Shown here: positions 20,251 through 30,424 of the stretch, in pieces
Position numbering within the stretch: position 1 is the stretch's first letter
How the letters are laid out: each line of letters opens with the position of its first letter
NCBI GenBank assembly: GCA_033557675.1
Contig: JAWQRM010000029.1
Coordinates: 1-37,938 of the forward strand
DNA from: Coptodactyla brooksi
Taxonomy: Eukaryota; Arthropoda; Insecta; Coleoptera; Scarabaeidae
Reading direction: 5' to 3'
DNA length: 37,938 nt
Made by a program: the position numbers and the translations under genes
The notes under the pieces: model-generated
Told to the model about the DNA's origin: nothing
The model's database searches: none
What the model saw: the letters and a program-made list of their open reading frames with translations, nothing else

Positions 20251-20866
20251 TCAACAAACACAAACTTCGAAGGTTGGTTGTTCAACTATAAAACCTACAC
20301 TTCTCCTCGGAAATCACCTTTGTTCCATCTACACCATCAAAAGCAAATTGATGGTGATAAATAGATGGCATTTCGAAGATGTGCCGTCTGTTCAAAATAT
20401 GGAATTCGTAAAGCCATGTTGGCATAGCGTCCCCACTATGCTAGATGGCAATGTCACTTGGCATAGCGCCGCATATTGTGAACGTGCCACATGGCACGAT
20501 CCTACCTACTGCTACACGTCCTCACTAAGCCACGTTATGCCAACCGGCGTTGCCAATTGGCATAGTGGACATGCAGCTTAAGAAGTCACAATGCAGGTAA
20601 AGTTTTCCCAGTTTGCGATGGGTTTTAAGACTTCAGCTACTGGTAATAAAAGCCCCCTCATAAACAACCTTTTGCATCCCCTACTCAGGGCCGCACTTTA
20701 CGTAAATAATGCTTAATGTTAAGTGGAAATAGTTTATACATAGAAATAACACACATTAGTAAGAACAATATCAACAAAATTACGAAATCGTATAAAGAAA
20801 GAAAACCACTATTCGTGAATTAATCGTCGTCACTCTAACTAAAAAAATTATGATAAATTAAAAAAA
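20251..20866. other. Palindrome-rich non-coding stretch
   Basis: It contains CACCATCAA/TTGATGGTG (20332-20356) and several copies of TTGGCATAG and its complement between 20418 and 20570. A frame of 77 codons at 20348 has recurrent Trp-His-Ser because of those repeats and is not convincing as a gene. The last 170 bases are AT-rich. Confidence 0.45.
20418..20570. repeat. Cluster of TTGGCATAG inverted and direct repeats
   Basis: TTGGCATAGCG occurs near 20419 and 20458, and TTGGCATAGTGG at 20559-20570. The last pairs with CCACGTTATGCCAA (20530-20543). The first can also pair locally with ACTATGC at 20435. Confidence 0.75.
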
Positions 20867-21918
20867 TTACAGTAGCGGCTCAAATAGGCCGCCCTGAGAT
20901 GCCAAACAGTAAGCTAATCTGTCATAGAAATTCCTTCTAACATTAGACAGCATTTCAGGTGTGAAAAGGTTAGCTGTTTCTATTATTTTAGCTCTCAGGG
21001 CATCCAGATTTTCTGCTCGCTCGTGGCCGTACACGGCCTGTATCAAGAAGCTCCACAAAAAAAAGCCGTTTGGGAACAAATGTGGAGATCTCGCTGGCCA
21101 TTTAATATCCCCTTTCCCACTCATAATGCGATTAGGAAATGAATTTGTTAAAAACTCCTTGACTACAGCCGCATTATCTGCCGGACAGCCGTCTTGCTGA
21201 TACCAAACACCATCCAGGTCTATTTCGGGAATGTTGCGGATAGCAAGAAGTATTTGCGTGTCTAAAAATTCTACGTATTTCCGGGAAGTTAAGATCCCAT
21301 CAATAAAAAAGGGCCTATTAAATGGTCATCAAGAATTCCTGTCCAATCGTTGAGTTTTTGCGGATATTGAGTACGAATAGGAAAACTTTTATGCGAATTA
21401 TCCCGAGGCCAATAATGAACAACAGCAGGATTGTGTTTTCCATGCAATGGAAAAGTAGATTTATCGGTGAAAACAATATTTTGAATAAAACTTTCATCCT
21501 CATTTGCCTTTTCCATTACTCGCTCACAAAACTCCATCCTTCGAATATTATGTTCGGAAAAAAATCTCTTGAATTTTACCGATTTTATAGCTATTGTAGC
21601 CGTGCTTATGCAAAACACTTCGTACGGTTTTACTGTCCACTCCCAATTCTCCCGCTAATACATTTGGATGATTTTGTGTTGTCTGCTTCCACATCAGCAC
21701 AAATCATTTCGTCCTTAAGTGGAATTTGGTCACTTAAGTCACTCATTTAGGCAATAACTTTTCTCAAATTTCCGAATATGTTTGATAATAGTTTGTCTAG
21801 CAGGAGCGGGCCTTCCTGCAAAAGATTGTAGGAATAAATCGTGGCAATCGCTTGCAAAACTGCCACCGTAATACCACTTGATAAGTTGTAATTTTTCTTC
21901 AGCGGTATACACACCCAT
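20867..21918 (-). pseudogene. Full-length DUF4817-type mariner-like transposase pseudogene
   Basis: About 350 codons on the minus strand, the normal family length, with several frameshifts and stops. It starts at the ATG at 21918 (MGVYTAEEKLQLIKWYYGG), then QTIIKHIRKFEKSYC, AGELGVDSKTVRSVLHKHGY, RRMEFCERVMEKANEDESF, FTDKSTFPLHGKHNPAVV, QYPQKLNDWTGILDDHLIGP, WYQQDGCPADNAAVVKEFL, GDIKWPARSPHLFPNGFFLW, RRNFYDRLAYCLASQGGLFE and a stop. First and second catalytic Asp are kept (FTD, QQD). The third, normally RSPDL, is RSPHL, so it is catalytically dead as well as frame-broken. Confidence 0.9.
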
Positions 21919-22148
21919 TTCTTTGAATTATGTTCGCTAGACGATTCGCTAAATAGATGTGCTCTGTGTGCTAAACAACTGAATAATGCCCGTAAGCTCC
22001 GGAGTGCCGCCACATCGTCAATATGATGAAGTGAGAATATTGTGTAATGCGTATTCGCTATAGCCCTCCTATGTGTCCAACTTTGACTATGGTCTGGCAA
22101 ATATCCTCGTTTTACGGGCGCAGCTTAAAAGTGCTATGGTACGAGATT
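21919..22148. other. Junction between two transposon relics
   Basis: Minus-strand 5' leader of the DUF4817 element, abutting the truncated DDE_3 relic. No clear terminal repeat was identified. Confidence 0.35.
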
Positions 22149-22926
22149 TTATCCTCCCACAGTATACGAAATTATATCTGCTTTTCTGTCGCAGTTGTTG
22201 CAACTTTCAAAAAGTGCGGAATCCATATCCTGATGATAATCGGCCGAGCACTTCCCTATATTTTTAGCAGACAACAAAAGCCCATTTTTTACCCGTCCTT
22301 GGTCACTGCCGGCATGTAAAATTATCACCATTTTTCCTTTGGATGGTGAGGTATCTAATAAACACGTGAGTATAATATCACATTTCATCCAAATATATTA
22401 TGGGTCTTCCTTCTTCTTGGAATTTTCTAAATGCATTGACGTAATTCCATTTTAAATCTTTCAATCGTGTCGATTACATTACAGCGAACCTTTTATTCGA
22501 CAGTTTGTATTTAAATCCATTTGCGTGTAAATAGTTACGCACAGTTTCTGCACAATAATTGACTTCGAAACCACGCAGGGACAATTTTTCCATAAGGCTG
22601 CTAACTGCTAACATTTGGAACGGATCCTTTTCTTGTACTGTATACGGTTTCTTTTATTTCAGTACCTACGGTATGTGGATTTCGCGAGAAAGAAGATTTT
22701 GAATAATCTCTTCCTCGTACACCTGTCGTTACAATTGAAACGTAGATTGAGGAACTTCCGTCAATTCACTTGTCATCTTTATAGGTGCCCAACAGTTTTT
22801 GGCTTTTAGATTTTCATAAACCTTAACAATTATATTCTTAGCATTATCTACTTGTTGTCGACGCTTCATATTCACTCTCTTGTTTTTCGAAACCTTCACT
22901 AACGGCTGCCCACGGACGAAATACAT
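22149..22926 (-). pseudogene. DDE_3 (IS630/Tc1-like) transposase, 5' half only
   Basis: The minus-strand N-terminal HTH reads RRQQVDNAKNIIVKVYENLK and KMTSELTEVPQSTFQ. It is followed, with frameshifts, by NYCAETVRNYLHANGFKYK, GRPIIYLDE (first catalytic Asp), GKMVIILHAGSDQG, VKNGLLL and DYHQDMDSALFE. The reading ends before the second Asp block. It is the same family as the plus-strand copy at 5065-6309, and the two copies preserve complementary parts of the catalytic domain. Confidence 0.75.
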
Positions 22927-22929
22927 TAA

Positions 22930-23440
22930 TAATATTTCTTTATCACCAGTGTACGAAAGTGACGAAGGCTTGCTTCAAATTAAATTTTAAACATCTATAC
23001 CAGCATTATATAGTAGGTAAGGTGGAATACATAGTAGTAAGTACGTAAATATGTTTTCCAAGGAATGGATTATAAAAATGTCTGCCTAAATGTTCGTTTA
23101 TTAAGTTCTACCCTGTGCTTACCTACTACCGGGTTTCCCAGTCTCCTGCTTAGTGGCTACCTTCCCAGTCTCTGTTTAGTGGCATGCTAATAAAGCTATA
23201 GGTTGTAAAAGATCATAAAACCCATCACAAACTAGGAATACTATAAGTCCGTCGCTTGAAAAAATTATTCCAAGAACCAACGATATTGTTTTTGTGTGCT
23301 ACTTACAAATGAAACTGTCCACTGCATTATGCTCTCTCGACATCTCTTTTCCTACTAGGCGAAACTTATACGTGACATATGCAACAGTAGAGGAATCTGC
23401 AGCAGAAGGTCATACTAGTAGTGCCCTCTATAGTAGGCTT
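22930..23440. other. Non-coding stretch with one small tandem repeat
   Basis: No supported gene. Contains the 27-bp repeat at 23135-23185. Confidence 0.4.
23135..23185. repeat. Tandem repeat, two units of about 26 bp
   Basis: TTCCCAGTCTCCTGCTTAGT (plus GGCTAC) is followed by TTCCCAGTCTCTGTTTAGT (plus GGCATG). Confidence 0.8.
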
Positions 23441-23448
23441 ATCATATG

Positions 23449-23507
23449 TCCCGGATTACCCCAGATAGTCTGGGGTTCGATACTGTGTCCGTGGAAGCGT
23501 CCGGGAT
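23449..23507 (+). other. Nested hairpin with B-box-like sequence, possible SINE or tRNA relic
   Basis: TCCCGGA (23449-23455) pairs with TCCGGGA (23501-23507). Inside it ACCCCAGA pairs with TCTGGGGT around TAG (23458-23476). The inner hairpin runs into GGTTCGATACT, close to the Pol III B box GGTTCGANTCC. The 7-bp outer stem resembles a tRNA acceptor stem, but no convincing A box or anticodon arm is visible. Confidence 0.35.
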
Positions 23508-23519
23508 AGATAAATATCT

Positions 23520-24690
23520 GAGATTTCTGGTGGGCTCAGTGTTACATGTTCAAATTAAGTTTAAGTGTTACAAGTTACAAAAGTAATGAGTAGAATAAAT
23601 ATTCCACAATGTAAATCAAACATAATTAGAGCAAGTTGAGTTTAAGTTTTAAATTATGTTTCTTTAGGTAAATAAACAACAAAGAATGGCAAAGTAGTTT
23701 TTGAGAAGTTGATATATTTAATTTACAGATAATTATTTGAATAAAAATGTATTGTTTATTAAATATGTTTTACTTCAAACTCCTCTACCCTCCCCCTACC
23801 TTCCCTTCCGAATATTGAACTCTTTCCAAAGTGTGCAGGATTCGGGCCGAGAATGTATGGTAATGCTACCCTCTAGCGGCTTTTACCCAGCAAAACAGAC
23901 TTTAGGTGAGTTATGTACTAAATAATTTGTGGTCTGTTCTGAATCCCAATTTTATATGGTGTGCTAGAATCTTAGTAAAAATAACTTGAACGCCGTGACC
24001 TATAGTTATTATTCCCTCCAGCTAATAATAAAGAAATAACACCAGAGTTTTCTGCGACCCATAACGCTGTAGAAGCCCAACATTCACCAACAGATAAGAG
24101 ATGTTCGCAAAAGGATACCGCTGAAATGCCTGAAATGCGCCCCTTAGGAGCAGTTATGCAAAACTTGAACGGCGTTGCGCCACGGGTTGGCAGTAACACA
24201 CAGTTATGATTAGGAGATCGTAAAGAGCCGTACACGTAGCATGCGGTTATGAGGCTACTCTAGGCTGCCTTTTCGCAATCGTCCTTGACGTCCTCGTGGG
24301 CGCCGTTTGTTCTTTGCCGCACCGCCCGTGGGAGTCAGCCTGCTCATAAATTTGAATACCGCCATCGAGCAGTGAATTGAGTTCGAATGGAGTTTTTCGT
24401 TATTTCGTAACTGGGTTAAAGCTAACGACTACTGTGAAAGTTAGATTATGAAAAAATACTAAAATTATGTTAAATGCAAGTCAACATTACCTCCACGTTG
24501 TTGAGCATGTCGGATCCCATCCCGATTTTTTCGGGTACGTTTGACATTAATGATATCATTTTTATTTTCTTTTTCGTATCTGTGAATCACAAAATGCTGC
24601 ACACTAAAATAAATGCTATTGCTTTGAAATATATTTACGAATAAACTTAATTATTTTAGATATGTATGAACAGCGACCATATATTGTCAT
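23520..24690. other. Mostly non-coding, one unclassified frame
   Basis: A minus-strand frame at 23972-24235 (87 codons; TAPKGRISGISAVSFCEHLL in the middle) has a plausible composition but no match I can name. A CpG-richer patch lies at 24230-24340. The rest is AT-rich. Confidence 0.3.
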
Positions 24691-24698
24691 ACCACAAC

Positions 24699-24750
24699 TT
24701 AGGCAAGAGCTCCACTTAGCTTTACAAGTTAGGCAAGAGCTCCACTTTTG
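24699..24750. repeat. Direct repeat TTAGGCAAGAGCTCCACTT
   Basis: TTAGGCAAGAGCTCCACTT occurs at about 24700 and 24729, separated by about 10 bp. It lies in the tail of the adjoining hammerhead-like unit. Confidence 0.85.
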
Positions 24751-24753
24751 TGG

Positions 24754-24791
24754 TTCACGACGCGTTTCATCTTACGACATTATCAAGTGAA
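24754..24791 (-). ncRNA. Decayed hammerhead motif
   Basis: On the minus strand TTCAC, TTGATAA (core, normally CTGANGA), a short stem II, GAA, ACGCGT, C and GTGAA follow in hammerhead order. The 5-bp stem I (TTCAC/GTGAA) is perfect. Two core positions differ, so it is probably inactive. The tail contains TTGTGGTATGAC, comparable with the TTGTGGTGTAATC and TTGTGGTTGAGG tails of the other units. Confidence 0.45.
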
Positions 24792-24876
24792 TGAATACCA
24801 CAAAACCTAATGTTCGTCAGAACAGGATGAAAACTCAACATTATATTAAGACGAAACTTACTTTAATTTCTAAATG

Positions 24877-25103
24877 CTATTCCATAAACTTTTTCATATC
24901 TTCAATTCGTATATTTTCATCATCTCTGTCTATATTTATTATTCCTTATTAGTTCCTTTAGTTCGACATTTTCGTGCTTTATTTTGTCATTTTGTGCTAT
25001 TAATTCATTTACTTTCTTTGTGAAGACATTCTGGACAGTATTTCATTTCGTGTATTTCTGTTGCTAGATTCTTCATCATTTTTACCATTGTTTCCATTAT
25101 CTT
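24877..25103 (-). pseudogene. Coiled-coil fragment, possibly LINE ORF1-like
   Basis: On the minus strand METMVKMMKNLATEIHEMK runs, after a frameshift, into VQNVFTKKVNELIAQNDKIK, HENVELKELIRNNK and ENIRIEDMKKFME. The heptad-like pattern of Leu/Ile/Val with Lys, Glu and Asn suggests a coiled coil, as in ORF1 proteins of some non-LTR retrotransposons. An acidic stretch (DDEFEDDIERS) lies upstream near 25610. Function is not certain. Confidence 0.3.
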
Positions 25104-25707
25104 GGCTTTTCATGTCCTTTTTATCTGGTGTATCAAATTAAATTTTATTTTTATTGAAAGCTTCATTAGAATTCCATAATTACTTTACATTGATCTTTCC
25201 TTGTACCGACTTAAAGTAATTCTTTGAGTAATCCTAATATCTGAAATCCGGTCGTTTCTTCAAAATTTCCTTCACGTTTTTACTTATTTCTTCTGTTGTC
25301 AATGTACTTGTCGGTGTGGTTTAAAATAAGCTCAATCACGCAAATGTCACTAATTTTCATGAAAGCTTCGCTCTTGTTACTGACATTCTTGGAAAAATGT
25401 ATTGGGCCGAGATCGATTTTGATGTAAATGTATTTTGATCGAATGTATTATTTTACAGTTTTTGTTCCATCTCTTTATCTTTCCCGAAAAAGTGTTTCGC
25501 TTCATCATAACATTACAATGTCCTTTTCCTGTTCTGACACACTATGCCGGCCACTAATACAATGAACAACCTATTCATTGCTCAGATTGCTTTTTGCTTC
25601 GTTCAATATCATCTTCGAATTCATCGTCATTAAAGTTATGGATTTGGAACCTTTAGCTTACTAACAAAGTTAAACAATGTCACTACTACACCAAAACTGA
25701 AAAATAA

Positions 25708-25760
25708 CTGCTCAGTGCAAATTACGCTAACCAAGTTACGCTAACCATCATCAGGAGCGA
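25708..25760 (-). ncRNA. Hammerhead motif, minus-strand unit of the pair
   Basis: The core CTGATGA is intact and flanked by GCTC (stem I, pairing with GAGC). Stem II is rearranged by a small GGTTAGCG duplication and GAA reads GTA, so function is doubtful. Confidence 0.5.
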
Positions 25761-25796
25761 GGAAAAACAGATTTTTTATCTTTTCATGTTTTTCGT

Positions 25797-25841
25797 GGCT
25801 CCTGATGATGCTAACTTGGTTAGCGAAATATGCGACGAGCA
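25797..25841 (+). ncRNA. Hammerhead motif, plus-strand unit of the pair
   Basis: GGCTC, core CTGATGA (25802-25808), stem II GCTAAC with GTTAGC, and GAA are all intact, and GCTC can pair with GAGC downstream. Stem III (ATATGCGA) is broken where related copies have ACGTGCGT. It is the best-preserved member of this subfamily in the window. Confidence 0.65.
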
Positions 25842-25904
25842 GTTATTTAGTTGTGGTGTAATCGTGATATTAATTAACATCACCATGTTGTTTGTCATAG
25901 TAAA

Positions 25905-27055
25905 ATCGAGGTACGGCACAGTAGATAAGGAAATAAATACTAATAGAAAAAGATATAGTAATTTACGGACAGCAAATCTACGCACGAAATTTATTGTTAT
26001 AAGAAAAAGTCTAAATTGATGTAGGTATTTATTATAAAACTATTCTGCAGTATGCACGCGCAGAATGATCTGTTATTTTCTCACTTAGTATATAAATAGA
26101 TACTAATAACATTGTTGAAAAACGACTTCAATTTTTACAATGCACATTTTTACACTCATTCTTCAAAATATCACTTACACGATAACGGTTATAGTGAAGC
26201 CGACAGAAAACAATAACCTAGCAAACGTTTTAAGGCAAACAAGAAAATCAATATAACAAAAGTGATAAAAGTTTATGGAAATACCCATCATAACCTCCCA
26301 AATAAACATTTCACACAAATTTTGAAATAACTCAACGGTCAAGTAATAAATACTGAAAAAGTCACCCTAAAAAGTTACTTCTAGTATGCACTATTTTATT
26401 GAATACAGGAGAATTGAGTACATCTTGGTTTTGTTAGACTACCCTGGATGCTGTACTGCGGATCGTGAATAAACGACGAGTGGACACTTTATGTGCAAAC
26501 GCGTTCGCTCTATGGTTAAATTAATCAAAAACGAAATGGCTGACCTTCACTCTGAGAGAAAATAATCGTCAAAATCTTTGGGTTTCATGTTTGGGATACA
26601 GAATTAGTCAGGTATCTGCATATCGATGCGCGGTCAAACAGTCTGTTCAGCATTTTTTGCTTTGCATCTTTTAGCTTTGTATATGTCGAAACAACCTTTG
26701 GGGATGTTATAGTTTGCTTTGTTTCATAGTATTGCAAGTAGGATTTTCGGTATACAGAGCAGGGCGAGTAGAGTGATGGTTGGTCTGGGATATGGAGATC
26801 ATTGTTGTTATTTTATACATGAATATGTAAGATTCAATATCCACCGCACGGATGTGATGATCACAAGCGAGGAAATATGCAGCCACAACACACTATTATT
26901 TTCTCGTCCTGATTGCACTTAAAACTTGGTTGTTTCAAATTGGAAAATCCAAAGTAAAAACACCAAAGAAACGATCCCATCTAACGAGACATAAATTTTG
27001 TCGGTACAGAATACACAGTAAAATAATTCAATTTGTGTTATCTATTTGGCACGAT
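25905..27055. other. Non-coding stretch, no gene recognised
   Basis: AT-rich with short frames on both strands (for example 26719-26922 and 26930-27190 plus), none convincing. No clear repeat seen. Confidence 0.4.
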
Positions 27056-27059
27056 AACC

Positions 27060-27400
27060 GTCATATATCTTCGGCTGCGCGCGTGACACTTCTAGCGAAA
27101 AAGCTTAAAGCAGGCGGCAGGTTCGCAGCAGGAACGGGAACGAGATGCGGGAGCAGAATTGGGAACGGGAATTTCCAGGCCGCGTCGTGAAATACTGCGG
27201 CCGGCGACAGACACAGTAGAGAAAAACCATTGTCTCCGTTGCGCACAGTGAAGCAGTGGGATGCCCCACAATATTTCCACTAACGAACTTTTTCACAGGC
27301 AACGCGATGCGCCGCGATACAATACGATGCGACGTCTACTGCCGCCCCAATAACCAACCGCCGTTCGGTTTTCACTTCGTTTCACGGTAATTGCACTGCT
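27060..27400. other. GC- and CpG-rich island
   Basis: Three overlapping minus-strand frames and one plus-strand frame are open across it, as expected from composition. It contains GGAACGGGAACG and GGGAACGGGAA purine-rich repeats and CGATGCGCCGCGATAC-like words. A host promoter, first exon or regulatory element is possible, and no transposon match is seen. Confidence 0.35.
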
Positions 27401-27654
27401 ATCTGATTTTTATGGGCTACGTATTGTCTTTGTGTATGCGGCTATGCTATTCTATAATTGAAAAGCTCTAAATTATTGATTTGTTCATTGATATATTATA
27501 CCATATTTATCAGCTTTACTTCTAATCAAACAAAAATAAATTATCATCAAATCGTTGATCATTCTAATATTTATGCGCTAATCAAAAAATAGTTTCATTT
27601 TAGGCCCGAAATTGGCTAAAGGATTTAAAAAATATGAGGTTTGATAAAAGAATA

Positions 27655-27965
27655 GACAGAATTTTCGTTTTTCGTATCCTTATTGATAGTGCAATATCGT
27701 GGCAAGAACTCTTAGTACATAATGCCATTGAAATCGAAGAAAATAGCGATCAAAACCGTCACATTCGATCGAATTTCACAACTTTTCTTCAGTCTTAGCT
27801 TTCCAAGAAGCTTCCATTTTTTTTCATTAGTTTCGACATCATATTCGTGCATCTATGTTTCATCGCCAGTTATGGTCGTTTGGGCAGTTCTGGATTGTAG
27901 GTAATTTTATTCAACAACTCCTGAGCAATGTCAATTTGGCGCTACTTTTGATCGCAATTCAACAA
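27655..27965 (-). pseudogene. mariner transposase fragment
   Basis: On the minus strand IDIAQELLNKITYNPELPKR leads to ITGDET, stop, MHEYDVETNEKKWK, LRLKKSCEIRSNVTVLIAIF and FFDFNGIMY followed by EFLPRY. ITGDET holds the first catalytic Asp. The mariner block with the second catalytic Asp (HDNA) and the C-terminus are absent, so this is a middle fragment. It differs from the mariners at 2601 and 36055. Confidence 0.75.
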
Positions 27966-27969
27966 TTTG

Positions 27970-29330
27970 GAATCAAATTCTGCTACTACACATCTCATGA
28001 ATGCCCAAAACATCTGAAAAAATTGTTTGTTACATTTTTGTATTATTAACCTACAGAACAGAATAATTACAGAAGCCTTTTTAGAATTTCTAGTTTTTCT
28101 TAACGGATTCGTACCTATCATCAGTTTTGTATTTAGAAGAAAATGCCTGTACCTATATAAACTGATTTTATCACCACAACCTCTATCTCAGGTTTTATAT
28201 GCCTGTTGAGGAGGTTTTAAGGTTAATTAAAGCTGTGAATTTGGAACATTTGGCAACGCACTACACCAGAATTGGCAAATACCTGCTTGACACAGTTTGC
28301 CTAATCAACTATTATAGCGTTACCTGATGTATTTAATTCACGTGAACATCATGTATTTGCTTGTTTCGATTTTTCTTCTACATTTGATGGATTATTCGGA
28401 TTCGAGTTATTGATTAGACTTGGACCTTAGATACCAAGAGAAGAATAATTATCACAGATTCAGCAGAGATTCCGTATAAAATTGATAATCCCGTTTATAC
28501 AATTAATCAGCATACATGTGCGAAAATTATGTCTTAAATACAAATATTTGGGACGGTTTAGCAGTATTTTCAGAGACATTGGACGAAAAAGGAAGGACCT
28601 GAAGCACTTATTGAAGTAAAGGTCAATGAGGCAAACGTTCGAGCTATCAATTGTAGTCAATTTCCTATAAATATGATCTTAAGAGGAGTCACACTGCTTG
28701 AATGCCGGTCAAATAGTATCAATTTTACTGAAATGGTTTACATTATAACTTCGTTATCTTTAAGCGCAGGTCTGTCATATTTTCGTAAGATAATCGTCAA
28801 AGATTTTACTACAAATGTCTTAAGTATTTGTTTGGTTTTTAATTCTGATTAGTAAAAAAATCTAATCTGAACCAAGTTTAATAAATATGGAACTCTTATT
28901 CAGTTATTGTGTATAATATCCGCCAGCAGTTCTTAAAAATGTTTCCAATCTGTTGATTATTAACTTTTCAATTATGTAAATACGAAGTAGTGTTCTCGGT
29001 CAGAAATGCAGCGTCATTTGGCCGGGCCCGACTTTTTATCGCGCCGTGCAAGACAAAGACAGCCATGAAAAGAGAAGAGCGCGGGGTGTTTATTTTCCGA
29101 ACATGAGTGTGTCGAAAAACATTATACTGTGTTTACTTATTGTGTTTACTGATAATGAAAGAGGCCGCTTTTGAAGAAGCCGAATAGTATTATACTTTGA
29201 ACATTATTATTACTATAGGCAAGCGAAAATTAATTTGGAATAAAAAGAATTTGTGGAATGAATTTAAAATATGTTCATGAACAATGAAATATATACTTTT
29301 ATTACAATAATCTTTGATAACTGCTGCGTT
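27970..29330. other. Non-coding stretch, no gene recognised
   Basis: AT-rich. A short GC-rich patch at 29010-29100 contains GGCCGGGCCCGACTTTTT, which resembles the centre of the palindrome at 2973-3005. No supported frame. Confidence 0.4.
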
Positions 29331-29341
29331 ATTAGCCCTTT

Positions 29342-29375
29342 CGCTACGGCGGTTTGGTCAACCGCCGCCGTAGCG
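29342..29375. repeat. GC-rich hairpin after CCCTTTCGCTACGG
   Basis: CGCTACGGCGGTT (29342-29354) pairs with AACCGCCGCCGTAGCG (29360-29375) with a 3-nt bulge. The left arm belongs to TTAGCCCTTTCGCTACGG, which resembles a piggyBac terminal repeat, but no matching second end was found. Confidence 0.7.
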
Positions 29376-29379
29376 CCAC

Positions 29380-30080
29380 CACCACCGGAACGCCACCGGA
29401 AAGAAAGTTTCTGTTTTTTCTACCGCTTTCAATGCTCTTGGAGTAACTCTGAAATTTATATCAATCGAAGCAGCCCTTTCGTTTTAATAGAAACTTACTG
29501 CATATATGTTTATAAACAAAAGACGTGCTCTTCTATTTGTCATTTTGACAAATCGACAGAGCACGAGATATCGAGTAACAATATAGCGACATCTAGTGAC
29601 ACATTGTGTGAACGGAGGCGGTATCTGTAAATCAAAACGGTATAGTAGAGTTCTGAGTATACCGGCTCGTTATTCGAAAACGGAGGATCTTGTAACATTG
29701 TTACTTATTGCCTTATTATGATCATTTAAAACACAACTTAAACAAGATCAGATGCTCCATAAATCTGTGTAATCAAAATTTATTTTCCATTTCATGTCTG
29801 CTTGTACTGAGGATTTATGCCATTCGCCAAATCTGATATTATTTCACTGTTGTTTTATGTCAATGATGGCAGTTAATTTATTAAAAACACTGAAAAAAAC
29901 AATGTGTCATATTGTATTTCTTTACTTTACTGTAATTAAATATCATACGTTTGTTTATTTTTATGAGCATGTGTGTATTTTCGCATATTTAGGGAATACG
30001 GAAGGACATTTAAACCATGGTCAAGGTAAGAAAAAGTCATGTGCAGTGAACCGTTACCCCGCAACGAGTCGTACAGCGGC
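29380..30080. other. Non-coding stretch, no gene recognised
   Basis: Continuation frames at 29271-29630 and 29794-30093 show no family resemblance. Confidence 0.35.
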
Positions 30081-30090
30081 TCGTAAAAGC

Positions 30091-30117
30091 TAAAGTAAAT
30101 CCCATAGATTTACTTTA
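30091..30117. repeat. Short perfect hairpin
   Basis: TAAAGTAAATC (30091-30101) and GATTTACTTTA (30107-30117) are perfect complements around CCATA. Confidence 0.9.
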
Positions 30118-30310
30118 TGAAACAGACACATATCAAGATTTAATATCAAAACACAAAGAACATATGTCGCTTTTGTACAAAAAGATTAGTGAAAAGGACC
30201 AACTTCGAAAGTAAAAGACGAAAGAAAGACAGAGTGAACAAGTAAAAACTACCACTTGGAGAGTAGGCGAAAATGTCTACCTAGAAAACATTACTAAAAG
30301 CAATAAAATG

Positions 30311-30333
30311 ATGAAACCATATTTTGGTTTCAT
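30311..30333. repeat. Short perfect hairpin
   Basis: ATGAAACCA and TGGTTTCAT are perfect complements around TATTT. Confidence 0.85.
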
Positions 30334-30424
30334 ATTTGCTTTTACTAATTGTCGTGTGATCTTCGGGATCGCTCGAATGTTGGACCAATCGTGTTAGAAC
30401 ATAAATAGATTTTCTCCGTTTTTC

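Larger units (their letters stand above)
25650..25900. mobile_element. Head-to-head pair of hammerhead repeat units
   Basis: A minus-strand unit (tail to about 25650, motif 25708-25760) and a plus-strand unit (motif 25797-25841, tail to about 25900) face away from each other across about 36 bp. Both contain GCTCCTGATGATG and GAGCAGTTATTT, followed by GGTGTA. The arrangement matches the foldback at 34 kb, though in a different sequence subfamily. Target duplications were not identified. Confidence 0.7.
30085..30345 (+). pseudogene. Probable Ty3/gypsy integrase C-terminal fragment
   Basis: YETDTYQDLISKHKEHMSLL, then YKKISEKDQLRK, a stop, KTKERQSEQV and RVGENVYLENITKSNKMMKP follow the pattern of the charged tail after the integrase core of Ty3/gypsy polyproteins (a KEH..LY repeat region and then a G.xVY barrel). 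No core domain or long terminal repeat was found. A related LTR family is possible. Confidence 0.45.

Noticed and set aside
20348..20581. Frame with repeated Trp-His-Ser, looked like a repeat protein
   Set aside because: The periodicity follows from the TTGGCATAG DNA repeat, and the same words occur inverted, which a coding repeat would not need.
21322..21750. Plus-strand frame of 142 codons, the longest in the window
   Set aside because: It lies antisense to the DUF4817 transposase relic at 20867-21918, whose minus-strand translation matches the family block by block.
23449..23507. Functional tRNA gene
   Set aside because: No A box, no anticodon arm and only 59 nt between the outer stem ends; kept only as a possible SINE or tRNA relic.
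25786..26019. Plus-strand frame of 77 codons at 25786
   Set aside because: It overlaps the hammerhead repeat unit and is explained by that repeat.
29330..29400. Second end of a piggyBac (CCCTTTCGCTACGG)
   Set aside because: No complementary end or TTAA pair could be found within reach, so only the hairpin is reported.
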